From: Legionella maceachernii
GTDB lineage: Bacteria > Pseudomonadota > Gammaproteobacteria > Legionellales > Legionellaceae
NCBI RefSeq assembly: GCF_900167045.1
Contig: NZ_FUXJ01000013.1
Span: 1-64,000 of the forward strand
Direction of reading: 5' to 3'
DNA: 64,000 bases
Of this stretch, positions 53,018-62,310 are shown one piece after another. Every line of letters starts with the position of its first letter. Position 1 is the stretch's first letter. Below the pieces are notes generated by a model, which was given only the letters and a program-made list of their open reading frames with translations, did no database searches and was not told the DNA's origin. A program made the position numbers and the translations under genes.

Positions 53018-55477
53018 ATGAATAATTGGATAATTAGTTACAGAGACTTTAATAGTTCATCGCAAAAATTGAGAGAAACCATTTTTACTCTGGGAAATGG
53101 TTATTTTGCAACTCGAGGGGCTCATGAGGATGGGATTGCTCCAATTCATTATCCAGGAACCTATTTAGGCGGTGTCTATAATCGCCTTTCAAGCACTATC
53201 TGTAGTAAAAAATTAACGAATGAAGATCTAGTTAATTTGCCTAATTGGTTACCTGTTAATTTTAAAATTGAGGAGGAATGGTTCGATATTACAAAAGTAA
53301 AAATACTATCTTACAGAGCGATGCTACATCTAAAAAAGGGATTGATGAAACGCAGTTTAAAATTCATGGATCTTAAAGGAAGAATTTTCATTATTAATTC
53401 AATACGTTTTGTAAGTCAACATAATCCTCATTTAGGGGGATTGAGTTATTCGATTATTTCAACTAACTGGGAAGGAAAAATAACACTCCGTTCGTCCCTC
53501 TTAGGAAATGTGATTAATAAGGGGGTTGCACGGTATAAAGATTTAAAAAATCATCATCTTGAAGTGCTGCAAAAAGGATCATTTAATGAAGATGGATTAT
53601 ACATGCATGTAAGGACGAATTCCTCACATATTGAAATAGCTGAAGCTGTTCATACTGAATTTCATTCCAAAAATAAAATTAAGCCCCAAAAAACGATTTT
53701 AGAAGAAAAAGAAAATATTCATCAAGATTTTTGCATTAATTTAAAAAAACTTGAAAAAGTAAGGATTAATAAAACGGTAAGTATATATACCGCAAAAGAT
53801 GTTGCTTTATTTGAAACGCTTTATGAGGCAAAAAAAACAATAAAAAGGCACAAAAATTTTATTAAAATTTTAAAAAATCATATATCAGCATGGAAATACC
53901 TTTGGTACATCTCTGACATGGAAATTGACACGAGTGGTGATATTCAAAAATTAATAAGGCTACATCTATTTCATAGCCTTCAAACGTTATCGCCTCACAG
54001 TACAACTATTGATTATGGTGTTCCTGCGCGAGGCTTGCATGGCGAAGCCTATCGTGGTCATGTATTTTGGGATGAAATTTTTGTTTTACCTTTTTATATT
54101 TTTCATTTTCCTGACATTGCCCGGTCGATGTTAATGTACCGCTATCATCGTTTGAGTTCTGCCCGGGAATTAGCTAAAAAAAATGGGTATAAAGGAGCCA
54201 TGTTTCCTTGGCAAAGCGGAAGTAACGGGGAAGAAGAAACGCAGCAATACCATTTAAACCCTCAATCTTCAAAATGGGGCCCTGATAAAAGCCAGTATCA
54301 GAGACATGTCAATTTAGCAATCGCTTATAATATTTGGGCTTATTATGAGGCAACGCAGGACGTTAATTTTCTATGCCATTACGGTGCTGAAATTCTATTT
54401 GAAATTGCTAAATTAATTTCAAGTTTGGCATCTCTTGATTATAACCGAGAGCGTTACGAAATTAGAAATGTCATGGGCCCTGATGAATATCATGAAAATT
54501 ATCCGGACTCCAATAAACCAGGAGTGAATAATAATGCTTATACCAATATTCTAGCCGTTTGGGTTTTAGAAAAGGCGCTCAAGTTAATAGAAATATTAAG
54601 CCCTAAGAGAATCCAGTACTATTTTGAAACGCTTGAAATCAGCATGGATGAGATCAATCGCTGGAAAGACATTACTCATAGAATGTACGTCCCGTTTCAT
54701 AATAAAATTCTTAATCAATTCGAAGGGTACGAAGAACTAAAAGAATTTAATTGGAAATTATATCAAGAAAAATATGGGCGCATTGAACGGCTAGACAGGA
54801 TTCTAAAAGCAGAAAATAAAAATCCCAGTGAATTTCAAATTGCCAAACAACCTGATACTTTAATGCTTTTTTATCTTTTGAAGGACGCAGAGATTGAGCG
54901 AATTTTAAATCAATTATCCTATCCCTATAATTTGAATATCAAAGCAAATACCATTGCTTATTATCTAGCAAGAACCTCCCATGGATCTACTTTAAGTAAA
55001 ATCACCTTCGCTAGCATTCTTTCTGAATTAGATTCAGAGGCAAGTCAACATTTATTTCACGAGGCTCTCATCAGCGATATTCAGGATACTCAAGGGGGAA
55101 CTACCGAAGAAGGAATACATCTTGGTGTTATGGTAGGTACCACTTCAATGCTGTTTAAAACTTTTGCTGGTATAACAGTTCAAGAGAATAAATTGAATGT
55201 CAATCCTTCTATTCCTTCCTGGGTGAAGCGAGTCAGTTTTAAATTTATTTTCAAGAATAACCTATATCTTATTGAAATATTTAATGATGTCTTTCATTTG
55301 AAATTATTGGAAAAAAACAATGAGGAGGCAAATCTATTTTTCAATAATGAATTTATCCAACTTGAGCCGCAAAAAATAGTAAGTTTCTACTGTAATAAGA
55401 ATAAGGAAATTGAAAAAAAACTAAAGGACAATCTAGGGGTATTTTATGGACATGTTCAGGAAAAAAATATGGAATGA
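53018..55477 (+). CDS. GH65 family trehalose/maltose-type phosphorylase
   Basis: 819 residues. N-terminal beta domain (ETIFTLGNGYFATRGAHEDG), linker helices and an (alpha/alpha)6 catalytic barrel: ARGLHGEAYRGHVFWDEIFV, KGAMFPWQSGSNGEEETQ, RYEIRNVMGPDEYHENYPD with the general acid E490, KQPDTLMLFYLL, and a C-terminal sandwich (LNVNPSIPSWVKRVSFKFIF). It phosphorolyses an alpha-glucosidic disaccharide to beta-glucose-1-phosphate plus glucose; which disaccharide cannot be read from motifs. With the phosphatase and mutase next door, trehalose is the likely substrate. Its stop lies 32 bases inside pgi. Confidence 0.9.
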   Translation: MNNWIISYRDFNSSSQKLRETIFTLGNGYFATRGAHEDGIAPIHYPGTYLGGVYNRLSSTICSKKLTNEDLVNLPNWLPVNFKIEEEWFDITKVKILSYRAMLHLKKGLMKRSLKFMDLKGRIFIINSIRFVSQHNPHLGGLSYSIISTNWEGKITLRSSLLGNVINKGVARYKDLKNHHLEVLQKGSFNEDGLYMHVRTNSSHIEIAEAVHTEFHSKNKIKPQKTILEEKENIHQDFCINLKKLEKVRINKTVSIYTAKDVALFETLYEAKKTIKRHKNFIKILKNHISAWKYLWYISDMEIDTSGDIQKLIRLHLFHSLQTLSPHSTTIDYGVPARGLHGEAYRGHVFWDEIFVLPFYIFHFPDIARSMLMYRYHRLSSARELAKKNGYKGAMFPWQSGSNGEEETQQYHLNPQSSKWGPDKSQYQRHVNLAIAYNIWAYYEATQDVNFLCHYGAEILFEIAKLISSLASLDYNRERYEIRNVMGPDEYHENYPDSNKPGVNNNAYTNILAVWVLEKALKLIEILSPKRIQYYFETLEISMDEINRWKDITHRMYVPFHNKILNQFEGYEELKEFNWKLYQEKYGRIERLDRILKAENKNPSEFQIAKQPDTLMLFYLLKDAEIERILNQLSYPYNLNIKANTIAYYLARTSHGSTLSKITFASILSELDSEASQHLFHEALISDIQDTQGGTTEEGIHLGVMVGTTSMLFKTFAGITVQENKLNVNPSIPSWVKRVSFKFIFKNNLYLIEIFNDVFHLKLLEKNNEEANLFFNNEFIQLEPQKIVSFYCNKNKEIEKKLKDNLGVFYGHVQEKNME

Positions 55478-57083
55478 GCTAGAATCCAAAGCTGCGTTTT
55501 TTAGGAAAATACACCTTAATGATTTATTTCAATCAAATCCAGCACGATTTGAACAATTGAGTTTTCAGCTGGGAAATTTACTGTTTGATTTTTCAAAGAA
55601 TTTCCTTACTTTAGATACATTAAGATTATTTGCCAATTTAGGTGAAGTTTATAGTGTTCCCAATCGAATACACGATTTATTTAAAGGTAAACCGCTGTAT
55701 GGAGAAAAGGTGCTTGGGCTGCATACCGCATTACGTTATCAAGGGAATAAAAAAATTATCATCGATGGTCATGACGTAATGGATGATATTAAATTTGAAC
55801 TTGAACGCATGAAACTTTTTGTAAACCAAGTAATCGACGGAGATTGGCAAGGATTTTCCAATAAGGCCATTACGGACGTCGTTAATATCGGAATTGGAGG
55901 ATCTGATCTAGGCCCTTTACTTCTAACCGAAGCCTTAGCCCATTACCGTACTCGTCTCAACATCCATTTTGTATCGAATGGTGATGGTCTCCACGCCAAT
56001 GAATTAATGAATAAATTAAACCCAGAAACCACCTTATTTATTGTCGTCTCAAAAACGTTCTCTACCCAGGAAACCCTTCTAAATGCCAATAGCTTAATTA
56101 AGTGGTTTATTAATAGCACTGGCCGCTCTCCGTTTGAAAATCATGTGGTTGGTGTTTCTGCAAACCTGAGTGCAATGGATGCGTTTGGAATTCCTAAAAA
56201 AAATCAATTTCAATTTTGGCATTTCGTTGGGGGACGATATTCGGTTTGGTCGTCGGCAGGATTAGTCTCGGCATTAGCCATAGGATTTACCCATTTTCAG
56301 CAATTTTTAAGTGGAGGGAATGAGGCTGATGAACATTTTAAAGAGACTGATTTAATAAAAAATATTCCGTTTATCTTAGCATTAGTCGATTTATTTTATA
56401 TTGAGTTCTGGCACACGCAGACAAGAGCTATTCTTCCCTATCATAGTTACTTGCAACATCTTCCCGCTTATCTCCAACAATTAAGTATGGAAAGTTTGGG
56501 AAAATCCGTTAATAAAGATGCTCAGGAAATAGATTATCTTACGGGTAATATTATATGGGGTGAGCTTGGCTCCAATGGACAGCATGCCTTTTTCCAATTA
56601 TTGCATCAGGGCAAATTATTTGTTCCTATCGATTTTATTGTTCCCATTTATTTAGAACATCAAGATCTTGCTCACACCCAATATGTCTTGGCCAATGCTC
56701 TGGCTCAAGCCCAAGCGTTAATGCAGGGTAAAACAAAAGAAGAAGTGTATCAGGAGATGTGGAATGAAAATTCTTCAGTTGAAGAAATTAATCGTTTGTT
56801 GCCCCATCGAGTGTATCCTGGCAACCGCCCGTCGACAATGATTCTTTTAGAAAACCTCTCTCCCAAAGGGTTGGGGGAATTATTAGCCATTTACGAGCAC
56901 AAGGTGTTCGTACAAAGTGTGATTTGGAATATTAATCCTTTTGATCAGTGGGGAGTGGAATTAGGAAAAGAATTAGCAAAAAAATATTTTAAAAAATTTC
57001 AATCCATGAATAATCAAGACGAGTACCCAACAATAAATGATATTAAAAGCCTTTTATCAAAAAGAAATATTCATCCTCATTAA
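55446..57083 (+). CDS. pgi: Glucose-6-phosphate isomerase
   Basis: 545 residues. Signatures: VVNIGIGGSDLGPLLLTEAL, IVVSKTFSTQETLLNANSLI, the catalytic VGGRYSVWSSAGLVSALAI, ESLGKSVNK, and near the end LGELLAIYEHKVFVQSVIWN and the catalytic-lysine-bearing INPFDQWGVELGKELAK. It interconverts glucose-6- and fructose-6-phosphate and feeds the trehalose-derived glucose-6-phosphate into central metabolism. The start overlaps the GH65 end by 32 bases; ATG 55452 is possible. Followed by a hairpin pair before the convergent GT2 gene. Confidence 0.97.
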   Translation: MDMFRKKIWNELESKAAFFRKIHLNDLFQSNPARFEQLSFQLGNLLFDFSKNFLTLDTLRLFANLGEVYSVPNRIHDLFKGKPLYGEKVLGLHTALRYQGNKKIIIDGHDVMDDIKFELERMKLFVNQVIDGDWQGFSNKAITDVVNIGIGGSDLGPLLLTEALAHYRTRLNIHFVSNGDGLHANELMNKLNPETTLFIVVSKTFSTQETLLNANSLIKWFINSTGRSPFENHVVGVSANLSAMDAFGIPKKNQFQFWHFVGGRYSVWSSAGLVSALAIGFTHFQQFLSGGNEADEHFKETDLIKNIPFILALVDLFYIEFWHTQTRAILPYHSYLQHLPAYLQQLSMESLGKSVNKDAQEIDYLTGNIIWGELGSNGQHAFFQLLHQGKLFVPIDFIVPIYLEHQDLAHTQYVLANALAQAQALMQGKTKEEVYQEMWNENSSVEEINRLLPHRVYPGNRPSTMILLENLSPKGLGELLAIYEHKVFVQSVIWNINPFDQWGVELGKELAKKYFKKFQSMNNQDEYPTINDIKSLLSKRNIHPH

Positions 57084-57121
57084 AGCCATTTTCGAGTTTT
57101 TGGCTTTAAGTAAAAAACTCG
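57081..57121. terminator. Overlapping alternative hairpins between pgi and GT2 gene
   Basis: TAAAGCCA/TGGCTTTA (57081-57108) and CGAGTTTTT/AAAAACTCG (57093-57121) are perfect but mutually exclusive stems sharing sequence. Each strand has a run of T within the second stem. It lies between convergent genes; a bidirectional terminator is the simplest reading. Confidence 0.55.
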
Positions 57122-57123
57122 CA

Positions 57124-57843
57124 TTAGTTTGTTTTAAGGTTTTTATTGAACGCAGTCAATGTGTCTGCAAATCCATGGGGCGCCCGTCCATTTCTGCGGC
57201 CGCTAGTGTAAACAAACAAATTCGCATCCGAAATTTTAGGGATGTTAAAGGATGTCATTCGATTCCATAAATCATGATCCTCTGCCGTCGTTAATTCTTT
57301 CCATCCACCTACACGTTTATAAGCATCAGCCCGAACCCCTAGATTCGCTCCATGAACATGAGGATGGGTGCCATCTGGATTGATTAAATAACTCTCTAAG
57401 AATTTTGAAGACACAGTGATTTCATGCTCACAAAATGAATCCACTTTTACAATTCCAGCAATGCCCTGGACATCCGAGTTGGCTACTATGAGCTGATACA
57501 AGAGCCAATTTATAGGTACTTCACAGTCAGCATCGGTGTTCGCTAGCCAACACCGATGTAGTGGGCCTTTATAGCGTTGTAAAGCGGCATTAGCAGCCAT
57601 TTTTCTAGCATGACCAACATTAGGCTCGTTCAGATCTAAGACGAGGCCCTTTGTGCCTAAAAGGGCTCTTCCAAGTCGAATTGTTTGATCAGTAGAGGCA
57701 TTAACCGCTAAGACAATATCGGCAGTGCAGTAAGGCGGAAGCTCAGCTTTAGCGTTCAAAATTGAATTTAAGCAACGAGCAAGTAGTTCTTCTTCATTGC
57801 ATGCCGGGATTAAGACTGAAATATGCCAATTATTTTTTATCAT
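57124..57843 (-). CDS. GT2-family glycosyltransferase
   Basis: 239 residues with a GT-A fold: ISVLIPACNEEELLARCLNS, DIVLAVNASTDQT, then the metal-binding WLANTDADCEVP, HVHGANLGVRADAYKRVGGW and the catalytic-base region TAEDHDLWNRM. No membrane segment. The donor and acceptor cannot be read from sequence. Last gene of a minus-strand operon; PIG-L starts 30 bases upstream. GT2 plus PIG-L often decorate and trim GlcNAc-type glycans. Confidence 0.85.
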   Translation of the reverse strand: MIKNNWHISVLIPACNEEELLARCLNSILNAKAELPPYCTADIVLAVNASTDQTIRLGRALLGTKGLVLDLNEPNVGHARKMAANAALQRYKGPLHRCWLANTDADCEVPINWLLYQLIVANSDVQGIAGIVKVDSFCEHEITVSSKFLESYLINPDGTHPHVHGANLGVRADAYKRVGGWKELTTAEDHDLWNRMTSFNIPKISDANLFVYTSGRRNGRAPHGFADTLTAFNKNLKTN

Positions 57844-57873
57844 TTTTTTTCCATGTAATTAAATAAACTATCC

Positions 57874-58572
57874 CTAATATAGATTTTTATAGTTTAAAAA
57901 AACCTCGAATTGGCGCTCAGCTGGTTTGAGTAATTTTTTCGTTAAAATCGAATTGTTGGCAGGGTATCTCTGTTGCGAGCTATAGCAAGCTATTGCCATT
58001 TTTTTTAAATTCAGTGTATTAGCACAAAGTGGATAAATGCTTAAAGGCAAATGACTGATTGCCGAAATTGTGGATCGATGCCACGTCCAAAAAAAATAAA
58101 AGATTAGATTTATTTTAAGATAATTTGCAATTTTTACGGCTACTCTGCCAGCCGCTTCATGATCAGAATGAAAATCACCAATCCAGGGAGCTATTAAGTT
58201 TGTATGGCTATTAATAAAAGGTAAAAGGGAATGTTCTAACTGATTTTCTGCTAAATGGACGGCGCTATCTTCCAGTTGAAGTCTTATGATGTTGCTTTTA
58301 GCAATACCGAGTTTTTGCAGTGCTTTTTCTTGTTCTTTTTGTCGAATTTGCCGAAGCCCTGTCATATCTTTATAAGCGTTTTCTCCATCAGTCACAGCAA
58401 TAATAATTACGTCTATGTTTTTTTTTCTTAAATCAACAATTAATCCACCAGCGCCTAATGTTTCATCATCAGGATGAGGGGCTAGTATAATAGTTTTAGA
58501 ATTAGGAGGAATCCAAAGGGGATGATCCTTCAAAAAATTAAGCCATTTTTCTTCTGGAATGATTGGTATCAT
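57874..58572 (-). CDS. PIG-L family deacetylase
   Basis: 232 residues. The PIG-L metal motif AxPHPDDE is present as ILAPHPDDETLGAGG, with WIGDFHSDHEAAGR as the second metal/base motif and VTDGENAYKD near residue 65. It hydrolyses N-acetyl groups from N-acetylglucosamine-containing glycans. The partner GT2 is 30 bases downstream and MFS 39 bases upstream. No signal peptide, so it works in the cytosol. Substrate unknown. Confidence 0.92.
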   Translation of the reverse strand: MIPIIPEEKWLNFLKDHPLWIPPNSKTIILAPHPDDETLGAGGLIVDLRKKNIDVIIIAVTDGENAYKDMTGLRQIRQKEQEKALQKLGIAKSNIIRLQLEDSAVHLAENQLEHSLLPFINSHTNLIAPWIGDFHSDHEAAGRVAVKIANYLKINLIFYFFWTWHRSTISAISHLPLSIYPLCANTLNLKKMAIACYSSQQRYPANNSILTKKLLKPAERQFEVFLNYKNLY

Positions 58573-58611
58573 AATGTGATCTTAATCTTTAAATAAAAGC
58601 TATAAAGCCAT

Positions 58612-59883
58612 CTATCTATTTTTAATATAGCAGAATTTATTCAAGGATATTTTTTTAGGAATGATTTTTTTGATAGGGTTTTGATTAATATCCTTTGTTT
58701 CTGGAAAAGCAAATAAACAAATAAAAAATCCAATAAACCCAATTATTGACAAGCTAAAAAATCCTATGTGAAATCCATATGTTTTTGTTAAAAATCCTGC
58801 TAGCAAATTACTCAAGGAAGAGCCCAAGCCGACACACATCCCAAGCGCACCTAATAAGAAATTAAACCGACCCGTTCCTGCTGCTAAATCGGAAACCATC
58901 ACCGTAGCTACCACTCCAAATATCCCTGCACTGACTCCATCAATTAATTGAATAAGTACAAGGTATAGCGGATTGTCCACGAAAATAAATAATGTAGCTC
59001 GTAGAATCAAAAAAATAAAGGCCAATAAGAAGATAGGTCTTCTGGCCATTTTGCTGATAAAAAAACCTAAAAAATAAGCTATAAAAACCATGACAAATTG
59101 CCCGAAAATGATACAAATTCCCATATAGAGTGAATCCATACTCGGGCTAATTTTAGCTAATTTTTGCCCAACTAATATAACTTGGGCTGCATTAGCAAAA
59201 TGGAAAACAATCATAGCACTATAAAAAATCCATAATGTTTTTGCGCGAAAAAGCGGTATAAACGAAATAGGGGCTATATCCAAAGAATTTTCGGGTAACT
59301 CACGGGCGGCTGAATAATTAATTTCTTTAGGGTTAATGAAAGATAGAGGAAGCAATGCCATACTTGCGAATAACATAGTGCCATATATTATCCATGCATG
59401 ACCATAGTAATGAGACAAAATGCCAATGGTCAATATGGTAATCACCGTTCCTAAATGGATTAGTGATTCGTTTGTACTTACTCGTTTAGGAAATAATTCT
59501 CTTCCCACTAATCCTAAAGTGATCGCTCCAATTGAGGGTGGGATTAAGCTGAACGCTACACCTACAAAAGCTTGAGCTAAAAGGACAATAAAAAGGGATT
59601 TCTGGTTAAGAATAAGATAGCAACTCAGAAGGATAAGGGAACAAGCCACTGTAATTATCAAACGTTTAGAATGGACAGCATCTACCAGTATCCCACTCGG
59701 CATTTGAAAGAATAACCCTACAATTCCAATAGTCGCTAAAGCAATGCCTATTTGGGCTGCATCCCAGCCTAAATAAGCGCTTAAGTAAATGGAAAGAAAA
59801 GGCCCAACCCCTCCTTGGACATCCGAGATTAAGAATATCATCACACTTAAAGCAAGTAGGCTTTTTGAGGAAGTGGTCTTCAT
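58612..59883 (-). CDS. MFS transporter
   Basis: 423 residues with twelve membrane helices. MFS marks: GIVGLFFQMPSGILVDAVHS between helices 2 and 3 (the G-x3-D-x2-x-R-type loop), LIDGVSAGIFGVVATVMVSD in the second half. It begins with VMIFLISDVQGGVGPFLSIY, common in sugar or drug efflux MFS. A 4-base ATGA overlap joins it to the small four-helix protein upstream. Substrate not readable. Confidence 0.85.
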   Translation of the reverse strand: MKTTSSKSLLALSVMIFLISDVQGGVGPFLSIYLSAYLGWDAAQIGIALATIGIVGLFFQMPSGILVDAVHSKRLIITVACSLILLSCYLILNQKSLFIVLLAQAFVGVAFSLIPPSIGAITLGLVGRELFPKRVSTNESLIHLGTVITILTIGILSHYYGHAWIIYGTMLFASMALLPLSFINPKEINYSAARELPENSLDIAPISFIPLFRAKTLWIFYSAMIVFHFANAAQVILVGQKLAKISPSMDSLYMGICIIFGQFVMVFIAYFLGFFISKMARRPIFLLAFIFLILRATLFIFVDNPLYLVLIQLIDGVSAGIFGVVATVMVSDLAAGTGRFNFLLGALGMCVGLGSSLSNLLAGFLTKTYGFHIGFFSLSIIGFIGFFICLFAFPETKDINQNPIKKIIPKKISLNKFCYIKNR

Positions 59884-60221
59884 TTAAAATAATTCATGAA
59901 AAATGCGATTAAAAGTAATAGGCCCACCAAAGCAATAACGCCATGCCCAAGTGCTAATATTTTTGGAATTTTTTTTCCAAATATATCCAGTTTTAACATA
60001 AATCCACCTCCCAAGGCCGCAACTATAAAAAAAATGAGGCTGAATAAAGGGATGGTGTAAAAAAAAGAATAAAGGATTAAAAGGAGAATTCCTAAAAAAG
60101 CAAGGAAACCATGAGTTATAACAACCCCTTTGGGTGTGTTTTTTTCGGCGAAAACATAGCTTAACAAATAAATTCCAAACATCGCTGCGAGTAGGAAAAA
60201 AACAATAGCAATCAGTAACAT
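59880..60221 (-). CDS. Small four-helix membrane protein
   Basis: 113 residues, almost entirely hydrophobic: LLIAIVFFLLAAMFGIYLLS, GVVITHGFLAFLGILLLIL, FSLIFFIVAALGGGFML and LGHGVIALVGLLLLIAFF. The repeated VITHGFLA and ALGHGVIALVGL motifs suggest an internal two-fold duplication with histidines in the membrane. No named family recognised. It is translationally coupled to the MFS gene by ATGA. Confidence 0.7.
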   Translation of the reverse strand: MLLIAIVFFLLAAMFGIYLLSYVFAEKNTPKGVVITHGFLAFLGILLLILYSFFYTIPLFSLIFFIVAALGGGFMLKLDIFGKKIPKILALGHGVIALVGLLLLIAFFMNYFK

Positions 60222-60240
60222 TTAGGCTCTCCAAATCGAA

Positions 60241-61059
60241 TTAGGATGGAATTGATTTGTATTTCAAATTTTTAGTAGCTGGCCCTTCGATTACCTCCCC
60301 TGTGGGTTTAAATCGGCTACCATGACATGGGCAATCCCATGTTTGCTCGGCATCATTCCAATGAATCACACATTTCATATGGGTACAAATAGCTGAGACC
60401 AGATGCAGATTGTTTGATTTGTCGCGCGACACCCCCCATTTTTCTTTTTTTATCTCTATTACAAGGCTTCTCTCATAAATTTGGCCACTATTTTTTACAT
60501 ACTCTTGGGCCATTGCGCTTACATATTGCAATGGATTAAATCGAGCCTGATTCTCAATAATCGCTGCTTTTTTAAATTTGATGGAGAAGGGAAGGGCAGA
60601 GGTCATTGCAATTGCAATGTCCATTTTTTTTAAAATTTCAACCTCTTCTATAAATACTTTATTTTCATTTTTGGAAGTATACCCGTACCATGGTCTTCGA
60701 TTAAAATGGCAATTAACATTAAATTTTTTGACATTATTTTCGATGTAATCAATAGCGAATTTTCTTGATTGTGCAATATTTTTTTCGAAATAAAGTCGGT
60801 TAATTTTGGAAATTGTATGATAATAAGGTTGAACAGGAATATAAAGGTTTTCAGTTGACATTGAAGTTGTTTTTCCACCAATTTCTTGTGCTTCGATTAA
60901 TGCTACTTTTTTCCCTGATTTTATTAGCTCTATTGCGGCTGTTATTCCAGTTATTCCTCCACCTATAATAGCCAAGTCGACTTCAATTTCATTGTTTTCT
61001 AAAGCGTTATATAGTAATTTTTTATAATCAATTTTTTTCCAAATTGATTCTCCTTTCAC
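60241..61059 (-). CDS. FAD-oxidoreductase with C-terminal Rieske domain, internally deleted
   Basis: 272 residues. N-terminal FAD motif DLAIIGGGITGITAAIELIK and the GGKTTSMSTENLY region of DAO-type oxidoreductases are followed, near residue 205, by VIEIKKEKWGVSRDKSNNLH and a Rieske domain with CTHMKCVIHW and CPCHGSRFKPTGEVI ligands. Family members (YhfW type) are near 500 residues with about 200 more between these parts. The join is in frame, so an in-frame deletion is likely and FAD/substrate sites are incomplete. Both Rieske Cys-His pairs remain. AGGAG upstream. Confidence 0.8.
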   Translation of the reverse strand: MKGESIWKKIDYKKLLYNALENNEIEVDLAIIGGGITGITAAIELIKSGKKVALIEAQEIGGKTTSMSTENLYIPVQPYYHTISKINRLYFEKNIAQSRKFAIDYIENNVKKFNVNCHFNRRPWYGYTSKNENKVFIEEVEILKKMDIAIAMTSALPFSIKFKKAAIIENQARFNPLQYVSAMAQEYVKNSGQIYERSLVIEIKKEKWGVSRDKSNNLHLVSAICTHMKCVIHWNDAEQTWDCPCHGSRFKPTGEVIEGPATKNLKYKSIPS

Positions 61060-61351
61060 ATCTTTCTCCTTATTTATATCTAAATCTTTTTACTGCATCA
61101 TTCAATTGAAAATTTGATAATTTTTAAAACATATACCATCTTTAGTATATATTTGAAATGAAAGTAATGTCCATTGATAAAATTATTCTATAATTAAATT
61201 TTAATCGAGTTTATTGTTAATGAGATTAATAATAAGAGGAGGAGATGATGATAAAAGGAGATTAGCGTGTAAATTAATAAAAATATTATTCAATAAATAC
61301 ACGATAATTGTTTATTTTTAATTTAAATAAACTCAACATAAGGAGATAGCC

Positions 61352-61429
61352 ATGGGTTATATTATTGCATGGTTATTAGGGGTGCCAGTAAGCATTTTAG
61401 TACTAATTTGGCTTATTTCTCATCTTTAA
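61352..61429 (+). CDS. Single-helix small membrane protein
   Basis: 25 residues after AAGGAG: MGYIIAWLLGVPVSILVLIW then LISHL. Too short for routine calling, but it has a perfect ribosome site, one membrane helix and a start 12 bases before the next gene's ATG, so it is probably co-translated. Small membrane proteins of this sort often accompany stress genes. Confidence 0.65.
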   Translation: MGYIIAWLLGVPVSILVLIWLISHL

Positions 61430-61441
61430 AAGGGACTTATC

Positions 61442-62083
61442 ATGAACATTCAGACTGATACTCATTTTTCATTTTCGAGAATCTGTTGGTCAGCTGTCAT
61501 TTCAGGGGCTCTGGTTGCTATTGGCTTGGGTTTTTTGTTGCAATTATACAGCATTGCAATTGGGTTAAGTGCTTATAATTTTTCATCGACCGGAGCAGCA
61601 ACAGTAGCAATAGGTGGACTTCTCGGTCTACTTATTGGAGTCATAGCATCCATGGGAGTAGCCGGTTTTGTTTCTGGGTATTTAGGCCGCTTTTTTTATT
61701 CGAATCATCAGGGAGGAGTTATTTATGGTTTTTTAACATGGTCTTTGGCACTTTTATTAAGTGCAATTATGGTGCTTCCTCTGGTTCATTATACGGCTTT
61801 TTATAATAAATTTCTCACTCCAACTGTGTCATTCACCAGCTCTCAAGACAGTACTACTTCAGATCAAGGAATGATTAATTTAAATCAAAATAATGCTCCA
61901 GGCGTTGCTAATCCTGAAGTAAAAATTTCCCCTAATACTTTAGCAGGGAGTTCTTGGATGGTATTTTTATTGTTTTTTGTAGGGGCTATTTCTTCATGTA
62001 TTGGAGGGAGCTTAGGGGTAAGATGCAAAAAAGAAGTAGAGGAAACTTCGGCATATCCCAATAGAGAATCAAAACGAATTTAA
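61442..62083 (+). CDS. Four-helix membrane protein (unknown, soil-bacterial family)
   Basis: 213 residues. Helices at about 14-35 (SAVISGALVAIGLGFLLQLY), 53-75 (AIGGLLGLLIGVIASMGVAG), 93-112 and 173-195 (MVFLLFFVGAISSCIGGSLG). The FSFSRICWSAVISGALVAIG opening recalls a family of unnamed membrane proteins in proteobacteria. A polar 45-residue loop lies between helices 3 and 4, and the C-terminus is charged. The terminator hairpin at 62115 ends the unit. Confidence 0.65.
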   Translation: MNIQTDTHFSFSRICWSAVISGALVAIGLGFLLQLYSIAIGLSAYNFSSTGAATVAIGGLLGLLIGVIASMGVAGFVSGYLGRFFYSNHQGGVIYGFLTWSLALLLSAIMVLPLVHYTAFYNKFLTPTVSFTSSQDSTTSDQGMINLNQNNAPGVANPEVKISPNTLAGSSWMVFLLFFVGAISSCIGGSLGVRCKKEVEETSAYPNRESKRI

Positions 62084-62114
62084 TCCCATCCCTGATTAAA
62101 CCGAATTTTCTGAC

Positions 62115-62155
62115 AGCAGCCCATAAGATAACTCTTTTGGGCTGCTTTTATTGTT
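62115..62155 (+). terminator. Rho-independent terminator
   Basis: AGCAGCCCA (62115-62123) pairs with TGGGCTGCT (62138-62146), followed by TTTATTGTTTTT. Good stem plus a T-rich tail, 32 bases after the membrane-protein stop. Confidence 0.8.
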
Positions 62156-62310
62156 TTTGTCATTGAATTCAGATTTATGGCAAAATGCATAAACACGGGC
62201 AATCTATTCTAAGGGGTCGAAATACTCTCTTTTATTCTTTAATATCTCTAAGATACAAGCGGAATCCCATTTGCTTACATTAAACGAATGATTCAAGTAC
62301 TGGATAAAAT

